Positions 1-8,789 are shown, counted from the stretch's first letter. The stretch is 64,000 nucleotides of DNA from Moraxella sp. (GCF_030525845.1 NZ_JAUNDY010000001.1:56639-120638); one strand, 5' to 3'. The notes: a model not told the origin generated them from the sequence alone. Program-made: numbers and translations.

Positions 1-552
1 GGCTCTGAACCCAATCCCAAATCCAAATCCCCAAAGTCCAAACCATCTGATTTGGTTTCAGTAGCAGGAGTAGAAACAGGAGCTTGTGGTTCAAGATTAA
101 AATCTAAATCACTACCCAAATCTAGGCTTGGTGCTGGTTCTTGAACAATGGGTTTAGGCTCTGAACCCAATCCCAAATCCAAATCCCCAAAGTCCAAACC
201 ATCTGATTTGGTTTCAGTAGCAGGAGTAGAAACAGGAGCTTGTGGTTCAAGATTAAAATCTAAATCACTACCCAAATCTAGGCTTGGTGCTGGTTCTGCT
301 ACTGGGGTTGGAGCGGGTGTGCTTAGTCCCAGATCTAAGTCGCCAAAATCTAAACCATCATTTGACTTAGTTTCAACCACAGGAGTAATGGTGGGTTTTG
401 CCACTGGTGCTGGCTCTGAACCCAATCCCAAATCCAAATCCCCAAAGTCCAAACCATCTGATTTGGTTTCAGTAGCAGGAGTAGAAACAGGAGCTTGTGG
501 TTCAAGATTAAAATCTAAATCACTACCCAAATCTAGGCTTGGTGCTGGTTCT
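1..552 (-). repeat. Three identical 141-bp in-frame direct repeats
   Basis: Copies occupy 1-141, 157-297 and 412-552 and look base-for-base identical. Start-to-start offsets are 156 and 255 bases, both multiples of three, so gain or loss of a copy keeps the frame. Between copies 2 and 3 lies a diverged related unit (about 298-411) with a similar LDFGDLDLGLS motif. Each copy encodes about 47 residues of the acidic cytoplasmic region of the FimV-like protein. Confidence 0.95.
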
Positions 553-1253
553 GTTGCCGCAATTAGAGTATTATCTTTTGGTTCATCGAACGACAAATCA
601 TCAAAATCCAGTGATGGTGCTGATGCAGGCGCTGCTGAGGGTGTACTTGGATTAAAGTTCAAATCGTTTAAATCAAGCATAGGCTCTGCTGGCACTGATG
701 TCTTAGCTGCTGGCTCTGGTACATCAAGCGTTTCTAGATCAAATTCAAGTGATGACTCTGGAGTGGCATTAAGATTGGGCTCCAATCCAGCATCTGTTTG
801 GGTTGGTGCCGCAGGATTTGGTGTTTGATTATTGGTTTGTGTTTTTGCAATCTCTTCAGCAAGCAATGACTTGCAAAAATCTGCCTCGCGAATGGTTTCG
901 CTATCGGCAATTTCATGAATTTTTTGATGCAGTTGATTAAATGCAGAAAACTGCTTGGTAATACCATAAACTTGCAATAGTTTAAGCATCGCACCGTGAT
1001 GATGTGGATTGGTCATCAAGATGCGTTTTAGTTCGGTAATTGCTTCATTATAATTTTGATTCTGAACATATGCCTCAGCTTTGGCCAGCTCGTTGGTACT
1101 GACAGGTGTAGGCATGGGTGTTGGTGCTTGTAAGGGATTGACCTGTGGCGTTGTTGGCAATCCTGTTTTTTGGGCTTGTAATTTTTGAAAAACAAAAAAC
1201 GCCACAATACCAAATATAACAATAACACCGATGGCAAGAAGAATGGTACTCAT
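1..1253 (-). CDS. FimV-like membrane/TPR/acidic-repeat protein (3' end beyond window)
   Basis: Starts at 1253 behind an AGGAG ribosome site and is still open at base 1, so about 417 residues are visible. Residues about 3-23 form one transmembrane helix (LLAIGVIVIFGIVAFFVF). Residues about 50-130 resemble the TPR-like part of FimV (NYNEAITELKRIL, MLKLLQVYG). From about residue 150 the chain is Pro/Ala linkers with acidic motifs such as LDFGDLDLGLG and SLDLGSDLDF. This matches the membrane and cytoplasmic half of FimV/HubP polar landmark proteins, which in Pseudomonas support type IV pilus and twitching functions. The periplasmic half is a separate gene just upstream (1406-2875). The distal acidic region holds three identical 141-bp repeats. 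The C-terminal FimV domain would lie outside the window, so the assignment is inferred. Confidence 0.75.
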   Translation of the reverse strand, partial: MSTILLAIGVIVIFGIVAFFVFQKLQAQKTGLPTTPQVNPLQAPTPMPTPVSTNELAKAEAYVQNQNYNEAITELKRILMTNPHHHGAMLKLLQVYGITKQFSAFNQLHQKIHEIADSETIREADFCKSLLAEEIAKTQTNNQTPNPAAPTQTDAGLEPNLNATPESSLEFDLETLDVPEPAAKTSVPAEPMLDLNDLNFNPSTPSAAPASAPSLDFDDLSFDEPKDNTLIAATEPAPSLDLGSDLDFNLEPQAPVSTPATETKSDGLDFGDLDLGLGSEPAPVAKPTITPVVETKSNDGLDFGDLDLGLSTPAPTPVAEPAPSLDLGSDLDFNLEPQAPVSTPATETKSDGLDFGDLDLGLGSEPKPIVQEPAPSLDLGSDLDFNLEPQAPVSTPATETKSDGLDFGDLDLGLGSE

Positions 1254-1405
1254 AGTAACTCCTACGTATTAGATTTGTCTAATATGCAAATCTAACAGCA
1301 TTTAGCTTTTTAATTATGTGCATAAAGCAAATTGTGGATCATGTCAAATAATACTCAGCGAAGCGGTTAGGGATGTCTATCCTAACCATCAAAATTATGC
1401 AAGTA

Positions 1406-2875
1406 TTATTTTTGCTCCCTTAGGCTTTTGAGGCGATTTTCAAGTTCGGCAAGTTTTTGGTTTTGTAGCTGAACTTTTTTAGCAGCCGAAGACAGCTCTT
1501 GATTGAGTTCATTAACACGTTTGGCATGACCAGCGGTTTGCTGACGTGTATTTTGTAGAGTGCCAGCTAGGTTATTGTTACCGCCTGTTACCGCATTTGG
1601 CGTGGATTTATTGCTAGTGCCTGTTGCCTTGCCTTGCTGAGTTGGTGTTACTAAGGTCATTTGAGCCTTCGGTAGAGCTTTCTGAGCAGGTTTTGCAGTA
1701 ACTTGACTGCTACGTTTTGGCGTATTGGTTTTTGCTACTTGCTTATTGGTAGATTGTTTGGTTGTGGCTTTGGCAGTTGTTGTTTTATTGTTGCTCTTAG
1801 CGTTCTCTTGTTTGGCATGGATTGCCTCAGCGATGGCTTTTTGAGACAAAACGACCTGATAGTTTGGTAGGTTTAGGCTAGCATTGGTTTTGAGTTGGTT
1901 GATGTTGCCCTTGTTAAAAGCATCTGGATTGGCTTGATGAATGGCGGTCATAACCTCGCCTACTTTCATGTCATTAGCCTTGGCGATAGCATTAGCGATG
2001 CTCCATAAGCTGTCTCCGTGCTGAACCACGTACACTGCTTCGCCAGTTGGGGTCTCACTAGAGGTACTTGGGGTGGTAGGCGTGGCATTTTGAGCAATGA
2101 CAGGTTCTTCATGTAATGGTGGTAGCGATGGCTCAATGGGTTGTCCAGCAGAATACGTACGACGGACGATTTCTTCGGTTAGCACGTTAATTTGTTTATT
2201 TGCACCCTCTGGAGTTAGTTGAGCCAGTACTTTTTCTTCTTTGGAGATGATATTGCCTTCGGCATTGGCACTACCCACAGCAGTCGGCACAGGTTCTAAT
2301 ACGGGTACGTTTTGATTGATGATTTGTACATTGATTTGTTCATCACTTTCTTTGGCATCTGAGACATCTGGGGCGTGATGACTGTCAGGTAGTGGACTGA
2401 CCTCAGGTAGATTTGGTTTGGTAGGGGCGGTCAGCACCTGTGTGGATTTATCATCAGGTAGGGTAAAAGCGGTGCCAGCTGGTAGTGGCATGAGTAACGT
2501 CTGCGGCTCAATGATTTGTTCGCCATTGTTATTTAGGTTGAGGACAACGTCTGCAAATGGTGTACTGATTGGCTTGCTAGATGTCAAGACAATTTGACCA
2601 GCGTTATTTGAGGTTGGAGTAAAATTAACCGAAATTTGAGCATCAGGACTTAATCCCATTTGACGATAGATGTCAGTACTGGCGATGGAGGCATGGAAAT
2701 TGGCTGCATCAATATTGGTAACATTGATGGTGGCAGACAAAGGCTCGTGTTGTGCCGATTTGATATTGGCCTGACCTAGATTCATGGCGGAGGCATTTAG
2801 GCTTACCATGCCAACTAACGAGACAAGCACTGCTTGATAAATAGAAGTAGTGCGATGAGTTTTATGCCAAGACAT
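1406..2875 (-). CDS. fimV: FimV N-terminal (periplasmic, LysM) protein
   Basis: 489 residues. A signal peptide ends near residue 30 (LVSLVGMVSLNASA). Residues about 31-130 match the FimV N-terminal domain (MNLGQANIKSAQHEPLSATI). A LysM peptidoglycan-binding domain lies at about 281-340 (VVQHGDSLWSIANAIAK). A Lys/Thr/Gln-rich linker follows, then a coiled coil at about 445-489 (LQNQKLAELENRLKSL). FimV organises the pole and type IV pilus assembly in relatives. Canonical FimV continues into a transmembrane helix and a cytoplasmic TPR region, but here the chain stops directly after the coiled coil and the rest sits in the next gene. The ATG at 2875 follows an AGAAGGA ribosome site. asd lies upstream on the same strand, separated by a terminator. 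Confidence 0.85.
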   Translation of the reverse strand: MSWHKTHRTTSIYQAVLVSLVGMVSLNASAMNLGQANIKSAQHEPLSATINVTNIDAANFHASIASTDIYRQMGLSPDAQISVNFTPTSNNAGQIVLTSSKPISTPFADVVLNLNNNGEQIIEPQTLLMPLPAGTAFTLPDDKSTQVLTAPTKPNLPEVSPLPDSHHAPDVSDAKESDEQINVQIINQNVPVLEPVPTAVGSANAEGNIISKEEKVLAQLTPEGANKQINVLTEEIVRRTYSAGQPIEPSLPPLHEEPVIAQNATPTTPSTSSETPTGEAVYVVQHGDSLWSIANAIAKANDMKVGEVMTAIHQANPDAFNKGNINQLKTNASLNLPNYQVVLSQKAIAEAIHAKQENAKSNNKTTTAKATTKQSTNKQVAKTNTPKRSSQVTAKPAQKALPKAQMTLVTPTQQGKATGTSNKSTPNAVTGGNNNLAGTLQNTRQQTAGHAKRVNELNQELSSAAKKVQLQNQKLAELENRLKSLREQK

Positions 2876-3069
2876 AGCTATCCTTCTGGGAGGGTTGAAA
2901 TATGATTAAAAACAAGCCGTCAAATAAAATAACGGCATTATGCGACATTTATAACAAAATATTGCAAAAAATGCTAGTTGATTTTGATAATCTGCGAGTA
3001 TTATGGTATTGAAATGCACGCAAACGACTAAATTTTGGTAAAAATTTACAAAAATTAACGATTAAGACA

Positions 3070-3120
3070 TTTTATAAAAACTTAATTTGCCAACACCCAT
3101 GCCAAGACGAGTGTTGGCAA
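3070..3120 (-). terminator. Rho-independent terminator of asd
   Basis: Inverted repeat TTGCCAACAC / GTGTTGGCAA (3087-3120). On the minus strand it is followed by an A/T stretch containing GTTTTT. It lies just past the asd stop codon and separates asd from fimV. Confidence 0.75.
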
Positions 3121-3128
3121 GGAATGAT

Positions 3129-4268
3129 TTAAATCCGTCCTTGAATGATGGCAAGCATACGGCGAAGTGGCTCAGCAGCTCCCCATAGAAGTTGGTCGCC
3201 CACCGTAAAGGCGGTCAGATATTCGCCACCCATATTCATTTTGCGAAGACGACCCACAGCTACATTAAGCGTGCCAGTTACCGCAACAGGTGTGAGGCGT
3301 GCCATGCTTTCTGGTTTGTCGTTGGGCACAACATCAAGCCAAGCGTGATTGGTGTCTTTTAGGGCTTGTTCAATCTCAGCAAGGGGAATGTCTTTTTTGA
3401 GTTTGATGGTCAAGGCTTGGCTGTGGCAACGCATTGCCCCGATACGCACGCAAATGCCGTCAATGTTGATAAGTTCGCTGTCAGCTTTGCCCAAAATTTT
3501 GTTGGTTTCGGCTTGACCTTTCCACTCTTCACGAGATTGACCATTTTCAAGTTGGCTGTCGATGTAGGGAATCAAACTACCTGCCAACACCGCCCCAAAA
3601 TGCTGTTTTGGGAAAGTGTCTGAACGCTGAGTGTCAGCGATGGTACGGTCAATTTCTAAGATGGCAGACGCAGGGTCGGCAAGTTTGTCCGCTACACTAT
3701 CACGCAATACACCCATGCCTGTGATAAGCTCACGCATGTTGTTGGCACCTGCACCAGAGGCAGCTTGGTAAGTCATGGCAGAAACCCACTCTACCCAATC
3801 ACGGCGGAATAGCTCGCCGATTGCCATTAGCATAAGGCTGACGGTGCAGTTACCACCAATGAAGTCTTTTTTGCCATTTGCCAAAGCATTGTCAATCACA
3901 TCACGGTTGACAGGGTCTAGGATAATGATGGCGTCATCGTCCATGCGAAGTGAGCTGGCTGCATCAATCCAGTAGCCATTCCAACCGCTCTCACGCAGGG
4001 CAGGGTGGACGGCTTTGGTGTAGTCGCCCCCTTGACAAGTAATGATGGCATCGCACTTGGCAAGCTCGGCGATGTCGCTTGCGTCTTTTAGTGTACCAGC
4101 GTTGGTAACCACGCCACCAAAATCAGGGGCGTTGCCACCTGCGTTACTCGTTGAGAAAAAAACAGGCGTAAAGTGGGCAAAATCGCCTTCTTCAATCATG
4201 CGGTTCATCAGTACCGAACCGACCATACCACGCCAGCCTACCAAGCCTACGGTTAATTTTTCAGCCAT
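3129..4268 (-). CDS. asd: Aspartate-semialdehyde dehydrogenase
   Basis: 379 residues, family length. Asd reduces aspartyl-phosphate to aspartate semialdehyde with NADPH, the branch point to lysine/diaminopimelate, threonine and methionine. The N-terminal nucleotide-binding motif is [14 protein letters not shown]. The catalytic cysteine is Cys141 in GGNCTVSLM. The substrate-binding part includes [14 protein letters not shown]. The start has an AAAGGGG ribosome site. It is a single-gene unit: the upstream glycosyltransferase is over 300 bases away and a terminator follows. lysA, a later gene of the lysine branch, is at 49088-50422. Confidence 0.97.
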   Translation of the reverse strand: MAEKLTVGLVGWRGMVGSVLMNRMIEEGDFAHFTPVFFSTSNAGGNAPDFGGVVTNAGTLKDASDIAELAKCDAIITCQGGDYTKAVHPALRESGWNGYWIDAASSLRMDDDAIIILDPVNRDVIDNALANGKKDFIGGNCTVSLMLMAIGELFRRDWVEWVSAMTYQAASGAGANNMRELITGMGVLRDSVADKLADPASAILEIDRTIADTQRSDTFPKQHFGAVLAGSLIPYIDSQLENGQSREEWKGQAETNKILGKADSELINIDGICVRIGAMRCHSQALTIKLKKDIPLAEIEQALKDTNHAWLDVVPNDKPESMARLTPVAVTGTLNVAVGRLRKMNMGGEYLTAFTVGDQLLWGAAEPLRRMLAIIQGRI

Positions 4269-4606
4269 ATTTTGCCCCTTTGTGTGAATGAATGTAAGAT
4301 GTGATGAGGTTGTAAATCATCAAATAGCTAAACCTTATAAATATGCACTTTTATTGGAAAAAAATCAAGCATTTTTTGTATTTTTTGTAAAAATTTTTAA
4401 AAAAGCTGGCTTTGTCGGTTTTGACTGACAAAGATTTGGGACTTTTGCCAATGGCGAACGGCTGTATAAATCAATAAAATGCATGACAAGGAGATTAAAA
4501 CAACACATCAAGAATGATGTTTTTCTTACCCAAAGCCCAGTTGAGACAGCTGGGCATTTTTTATGACATTGCTAAGCGCCTATCTTGATGATGGGCGGGC
4601 TGACTG
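4269..4606. other. 338-base gap: asd promoter region and a strong + strand hairpin
   Basis: The side near asd must hold its promoter; an AT-rich TATTTATAAGG-like element is visible on the minus strand. Around 4410-4436 is a short inverted repeat (TTTGTC...GACAAA). At 4535-4562 is a terminator-like hairpin pointing along the + strand, although no annotated + strand gene precedes it. A 24-codon ORF starting at 4513 runs through the hairpin, but I do not consider it supported. Confidence 0.6.
4535..4562 (+). terminator. Strong + strand terminator hairpin without a known upstream gene
   Basis: Stem GCCCAGTTG (4535-4543), loop AGA, arm CAGCTGGGC (4547-4555), then ATTTTTT. One G-T wobble, otherwise fully paired. 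In the minus direction it follows the glycosyltransferase stop at 4607, but there the U tract is poor (TTTGGG). It may therefore end an unannotated + strand RNA, or serve the minus-strand operon less efficiently. Confidence 0.6.
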
Positions 4607-5803
4607 TCATGATGTTTTGATGCATACTAAGTTGTCTTTTTTGTCTTTTTCCACCAATTTACAATCAGGGATAAGTGATTGATATACCGCTAATGTCTCA
4701 GCCGTCATTTGGTCGATGGTGTATTCGTGAGTCATGGCAGGGCGAGTTTTGTTTTGGAGGTGGAATTTGATGTTTTTGCACAGGGCGATGGCGGTTTCTT
4801 CTTTTACCAGTCCTTGTGGGTAGGTAATGGATAAAATATCGGCAAATGCCCCCCTTGCCCAACCAACCACAGGTGTGCCTAAATGTATTGCTTGAATGGC
4901 GGTAATGCCAATGCTTTCAGGGTGTTCGGCAAGTGCAAGCACAACGTTGGCGGCGGCAAGCCACTCTCTCATGTCAGGAGGTCGCCTGCCGATGAAGGTT
5001 GTTTTGTTTTGTAGGTTTAGGGCGTGCAGACGCTGAACAAATTCCTCATGAGCAACATCTGCATTGTTGGATTGTTCATCGTCCATGATGATGGCGTGAA
5101 TGTTTGGGAATTTTTCTTGGAGGTTACCCAAAATATCAATGAGCCAATCTTGACCGTATTCATGTCCAATGGGTGTGGGAAATACGAGCCATTTTTTGTG
5201 TTCAAGCTCTGGGTATTGTGCAAATACCCCATGCAACCAGTGTACCGATACATGATGGCGATAGGGGTATTTACGCACGTCCACACCACGTCTGACGCAC
5301 ACCACCTTAAAGGGAAATTCATCAATGGCGTATTCCTCTTTTTTAAGAGTGAGTTTTTCTTTAAGATAGCGGTCAATACTGCGAGAGGCACTAATAATCA
5401 CATCAGCATAAAACAAAGCCTTGTCATAAGATGTCAGGGCATAAAAGCCATACACCATCGCCACAGTTTTTGGGCGTTTGTCTTTGGCGATGGGTCGTAA
5501 TGCCCAATGTAGCACCCATGCAGGTGTACGAGAATGCACATGAATGATGTCAGGACGATGTTCGTAGATGAGCTGTCGTAATTTTAACACATAGACGAGC
5601 GACCACCATGATTTTTTGGTCATTGGCAGGCGGTAATATATAGTGTCATCTCTTAGTAGGCGTAGCACCAACTCATTATCAGGCATGACAGAACCAATCA
5701 CGACCGATTCATGACCTGCTTTGGCTAGGGCGTGTGTGATGGCATAAATCCCTCGCTCGGCTTCATCGTGTTTGAGCGATGAGGATAGGTGCATGACTTT
5801 CAT
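4607..5803 (-). CDS. Glycosyltransferase, family 4-like (probable surface glycan)
   Basis: 398 residues with the two-lobe GT-B pattern. The N-terminal lobe opens MKVMHLSSSLKHDEAERGIY and holds DIIHVHSRTPAWV, typical of GT4 enzymes. The C-terminal lobe contains FIGRRPPDMREWLAAANVVL and EHPESIGITAIQAIHLGTPV. Members move sugars from nucleotide donors onto lipopolysaccharide or other glycans; donor and acceptor cannot be told here. In the usual EX7E motif the second acidic residue is replaced by Gln (ESIGITAIQ), which deserves attention. The gene follows bcp by 6 bases, so they are probably co-transcribed. Confidence 0.8.
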   Translation of the reverse strand: MKVMHLSSSLKHDEAERGIYAITHALAKAGHESVVIGSVMPDNELVLRLLRDDTIYYRLPMTKKSWWSLVYVLKLRQLIYEHRPDIIHVHSRTPAWVLHWALRPIAKDKRPKTVAMVYGFYALTSYDKALFYADVIISASRSIDRYLKEKLTLKKEEYAIDEFPFKVVCVRRGVDVRKYPYRHHVSVHWLHGVFAQYPELEHKKWLVFPTPIGHEYGQDWLIDILGNLQEKFPNIHAIIMDDEQSNNADVAHEEFVQRLHALNLQNKTTFIGRRPPDMREWLAAANVVLALAEHPESIGITAIQAIHLGTPVVGWARGAFADILSITYPQGLVKEETAIALCKNIKFHLQNKTRPAMTHEYTIDQMTAETLAVYQSLIPDCKLVEKDKKDNLVCIKTS

Positions 5804-5809
5804 GGCAAA

Positions 5810-6295
5810 TTATAATAAATCAAGCAAGGCTTGGGCGTGGTCTTTGGCTTTGATGTTGCGATAGCTTGCGGTCATTTGTCCGTTTTTATCAAAGACAAAA
5901 GTAGAACGCACTACACCCAGATGGGTTTTGCCGTACATCATTTTTTCTTTGATGACATCAAAATGTTGACACAGTCTTTCGTCTGTATCGCTAATTAGCC
6001 CAATGCCCAGCTCTTTTTTGCAAATGAAATTTTGGTGGGATTTGACGCCATCACGAGACACGCCAATTATGGTATAGCCTTTTTGGGTAAATTTATCCGT
6101 CAATGCCGTAAAATCGGTGGCTTGCACCGTGCAACCTGCCGTACTGTCTTTGGGATAAAAATACAAAATCAAGCCTTGCTCGCCACCAGTAAAATCGGTA
6201 AGGCGGATGGATTTTTGGGTAATTTCACTGTCAATTTGGCTTACTAATGAGCATTCAAAATCAGGCAGGGGGATGGTTTCGAAGGAATTTTTCAT
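5810..6295 (-). CDS. bcp: Peroxiredoxin, Bcp/PrxQ family
   Basis: 161 residues, normal for Bcp. It is a thiol peroxidase reducing H2O2 and organic hydroperoxides in the cytoplasm. The peroxidatic Cys55 lies in YPKDSTAGCTVQATDF. In E. coli Bcp a resolving cysteine sits five residues later; here that position (60) is Thr, so the protein may act as a 1-Cys enzyme or use another cysteine. The arginine-containing segment GVVRSTFVFDKNG is present. It is first in a two-gene unit with the glycosyltransferase and divergent from the purine permease at 6496. Confidence 0.9.
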   Translation of the reverse strand: MKNSFETIPLPDFECSLVSQIDSEITQKSIRLTDFTGGEQGLILYFYPKDSTAGCTVQATDFTALTDKFTQKGYTIIGVSRDGVKSHQNFICKKELGIGLISDTDERLCQHFDVIKEKMMYGKTHLGVVRSTFVFDKNGQMTASYRNIKAKDHAQALLDLL

Positions 6296-6495
6296 GGTTA
6301 TTATAAGTATTACAAGATGTAGTGGATTATTTTACTGAAAATTTTGATAAATTGCTACCCAAATCCATGTCATTAATAAAATATCATCGGCACTCAGGTT
6401 GATGGTTTTTTGCAAAATTTATCGTTAAAAATTGTAAAAATAGCAATAATGCGGTAAAATTAGGGGTCTTATTTTGATGTATTTTAAGGCGTTTT

Positions 6496-7809
6496 ATGTC
6501 TTTGCTTTCTTTTTTTAATATTGCTGAGCGTGGTTCAACCGTGCGTCAAGAAGTCATCGCAGGTTTAACCACCTTTTTGGCGATGGTCTATTCGGTGATT
6601 GTTGTACCGGGTATGCTAGCAGACGCAGGTTTTCCTGCCGAATCGGTGTATATTGCCACTTGTTTGGTGGCGGGGCTTGGCTCGATTTTGATTGGGGTAT
6701 TTGCCAATATGCCAATGGCGATTGGCTGTGCCATCAGTTTGACGGCTTTTACCGCTTTTAGTTTGGTTATCGGTCAAAAAATCGCCATTCCTGTTGCTCT
6801 GGGGGCGATTTTTTTAATGGGGGCGGTGTTTACGCTCATCTCCATCACAGGTGTACGAGCGTGGATTTTAAAAAACTTACCAAGCTCGATTGCACACGGA
6901 GCGGGGATTGGCATTGGACTGTTTTTGCTACTCATCGCCACCAATGGCGTGGGCTTGGTTGTGAAAAATGACGCAGGCTTACCTGTTAAAATGGGTGAGT
7001 TCATGTCTTTTGGTGTCATCATGTCGCTGATTGGTTTGGCAAGCATCATCGGACTTGAAAAAAGAGGGGTTAAAGGCAGTATCTTGTGGGTTATCATTGC
7101 CATTACCATTTTGGGACTGATTTTTGACCCCAATGTTAAATTTGGCGGTTCGATTTTTAAATTGCCAAGCGTGTCTGGCGAATCCCTATTTTTTAACCTA
7201 GACATCATGGGGGCGTTAAATGCCACCGTGTTGCCTGTGGTATTTGCCCTTGTGATGACGGCGGTGTTTGATGCCACAGGGACGATTCGTGCGGTGGCAG
7301 GGCAGGCAGGTCTCATTGATAAAGACGGTCAAATCATAAACGGTGGCAAGGCACTCACGGCAGACTCGGTCTCATCGCTCATGTCTGGCGTGTTTGGGAC
7401 TGCTCCTGCGGCGGTGTATATCGAATCGGCAGCAGGTACGGCAGTTGGCGGTAAAACAGGTCTGACGGCAGTGGTCGTGGGTGGACTCTTTTTGCTTATG
7501 CTGTTTTTTCAGCCATTGGCGTTTTTGGTGCCAAGCTATGCCACCGCTCCTGCTCTTATGTATGTGGGGCTACTCATGCTCTCCAACGTCTCAAAGCTTG
7601 ATTTTGATGACTTTGTGGGGGCGATGAGTGGGCTAATTTGTGCGGTGTTTATCGTCTTGACTGCCAACATTGTTACAGGGATTATGCTTGGTTTTGGCTC
7701 ACTCGTGCTAGGTCGCATCATCTCTGGCGAATTTAACAAGCTCAATGTTGGTACAGTCATCATCGCAGTGGTGCTGGTGGCGTTTTATGCACTGGGGTAT
7801 GCGATTTAA
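6496..7809 (+). CDS. NCS2-family purine (guanine/hypoxanthine or adenine) permease
   Basis: 437 residues, highly hydrophobic with about 12-14 membrane spans. It matches the AzgA-like branch of NCS2 transporters (E. coli GhxP, GhxQ, AdeP, AdeQ). Diagnostic segments are [20 protein letters not shown] near the start, [16 protein letters not shown] in the middle and [17 protein letters not shown] about residue 258. These proteins import purine bases by proton symport. The sequence alone does not decide between guanine/hypoxanthine and adenine. It stands alone between a divergent bcp promoter region and a perfect terminator. hpt at 27036 would salvage the imported bases. Confidence 0.88.
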   Translation: MSLLSFFNIAERGSTVRQEVIAGLTTFLAMVYSVIVVPGMLADAGFPAESVYIATCLVAGLGSILIGVFANMPMAIGCAISLTAFTAFSLVIGQKIAIPVALGAIFLMGAVFTLISITGVRAWILKNLPSSIAHGAGIGIGLFLLLIATNGVGLVVKNDAGLPVKMGEFMSFGVIMSLIGLASIIGLEKRGVKGSILWVIIAITILGLIFDPNVKFGGSIFKLPSVSGESLFFNLDIMGALNATVLPVVFALVMTAVFDATGTIRAVAGQAGLIDKDGQIINGGKALTADSVSSLMSGVFGTAPAAVYIESAAGTAVGGKTGLTAVVVGGLFLLMLFFQPLAFLVPSYATAPALMYVGLLMLSNVSKLDFDDFVGAMSGLICAVFIVLTANIVTGIMLGFGSLVLGRIISGEFNKLNVGTVIIAVVLVAFYALGYAI

Positions 7810-7823
7810 ATTGGGCTGATGAT

Positions 7824-7855
7824 AAAAACCACTTATCGCTGATAAGTGGTTTTTT
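7824..7855 (+). terminator. Bidirectional terminator after the purine permease
   Basis: Perfect 14-bp stem, AAAAACCACTTATC (7824-7837) and GATAAGTGGTTTTT (7841-7854), with a 3-base loop and a T run. It starts 15 bases after the stop codon. Confidence 0.9.
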
Positions 7856-7890
7856 GAACCAATTTTGTGGCAATTTTGCAGTTCTTTGAC

Positions 7891-8043
7891 TATACCAACT
7901 GAACGATAAATTTGATACGGTTTTAAAGTAGGGGCAAATCACATTTGCCTAACCAATAAAGGTTTTAAACAAAAGGGTGAATATCATTCGCCCCTACCAT
8001 TCAATGGTGAATTTTATACCAGTTTTTAAATTTGGTTGGTATA
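7891..8043. repeat. MITE-like intergenic element with TATACCAAC ends
   Basis: Bounded by a 9-bp inverted repeat, TATACCAAC (7891-7899) and GTTGGTATA (8035-8043). Inside are two smaller palindromes: GGCAAAT/ATTTGCC at 7933-7949 and GGGTGAAT/ATTCGCCC at 7975-7993. The outer arms of these pair as GTAGGGGC...GCCCCTAC. The right half recurs at 26018-26082. The element ends directly against the stop codon of the lipoprotein gene. No coding capacity. Confidence 0.65.
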
Positions 8044-8529
8044 TTAATTGAGTAGCGTGCCAAAATTAGGGCAACTGGATAATTTTTGATTGACAACCAC
8101 AATATCACGCCCAATTTTATCTTTAAAGACAAATTCAAAATTTACCCCATCTATTTGCAAAACTTGGGTAAATAATTTGGTGTTACTTTCACCAACTGCT
8201 TTTGACGCTATTTGATCAAGTTCTGGAATTTGGCGACACACTTCTTCGGTCATTTGTTTGTCAAATCCTTTGAGGCTATCTTTTGGAATTTCCTCTTTTA
8301 AAATTTCATTAAATTGAAAACTAAAAGTAATTTTGGGGTATTGGTTGTTGATGACTACTTTGCCACCCATAGGACCACTAATTTTGTTGAGGGTATCATC
8401 GTCCTTGTCATAATCATGCGATTTTAGACTTTGGCGGATTTTTTCCATTTTCTTTTCTGGACTGCTACATGCGGTTAAGGCAAACATCGGAGCAACAGCA
8501 AGGCAGGTGATGACAATAAATTTTTTCAT
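8044..8529 (-). CDS. Hypothetical lipoprotein
   Basis: 161 residues. A lipoprotein signal peptide is clear: MKKFIVITCL start, hydrophobic core, lipobox LTAC with Cys21 as the lipidated residue. The mature part is small and polar with many Asp and Lys, and one Cys pair (EEVCRQIPEL, LSSCPNFG) that could form a disulphide. I do not recognise the family. It stands alone: a repeat element abuts its 3' end and a 361-base repeat-bearing gap lies beyond its start. Confidence 0.8.
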   Translation of the reverse strand: MKKFIVITCLAVAPMFALTACSSPEKKMEKIRQSLKSHDYDKDDDTLNKISGPMGGKVVINNQYPKITFSFQFNEILKEEIPKDSLKGFDKQMTEEVCRQIPELDQIASKAVGESNTKLFTQVLQIDGVNFEFVFKDKIGRDIVVVNQKLSSCPNFGTLLN

Positions 8530-8673
8530 TCATGCCCTCAATCAGTGAAGTTGACAATAAAAACAGCTATCGTTACAGTATTTTACACAAAAATTACATA
8601 ATTGCAAGGTTTAAATGGCTACTCTCCAAAGTCTTTTTTAATATTTATCATCATTCTAATAAAATCTGCGTCA

Positions 8674-8728
8674 GGTGCGTATCACGCACCAAAAGGACTG
8701 ATACTCCAAATGGTGCGTTGTACGCACC
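8674..8728. repeat. Two GGTGCGT-NNN-ACGCACC palindromes
   Basis: Copies at 8674-8690 and 8712-8728, each with 7-bp arms and a 3-base centre (ATC and TGT). A third, slightly degenerate copy is at 17236-17252. They are separated by 21 bases and lie wholly between genes. Confidence 0.8.
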
Positions 8729-8789
8729 TTACAGATTACGGTGTTTTGAGATTGATTTATGATATGGTGATTTAACTTCAAAAACCACC

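Noticed and set aside
1-552. Repeat array as a CRISPR
   Set aside because: Units are 141 bp, in frame and coding, without uniform short repeats and unique spacers.
148-828. Long + strand ORF rich in Ser/Lys repeats
   Set aside because: It is the antisense shadow of the acidic repeats of the FimV-like gene; it has no ribosome site or family match.
4513-4587. 24-codon ORF upstream of asd
   Set aside because: It runs through a strong terminator hairpin and resembles no known leader peptide.
6296-6495. Purine riboswitch ahead of the NCS2 permease
   Set aside because: I could not find the conserved junction or paired loops; the region is only AT-rich promoter-like sequence.
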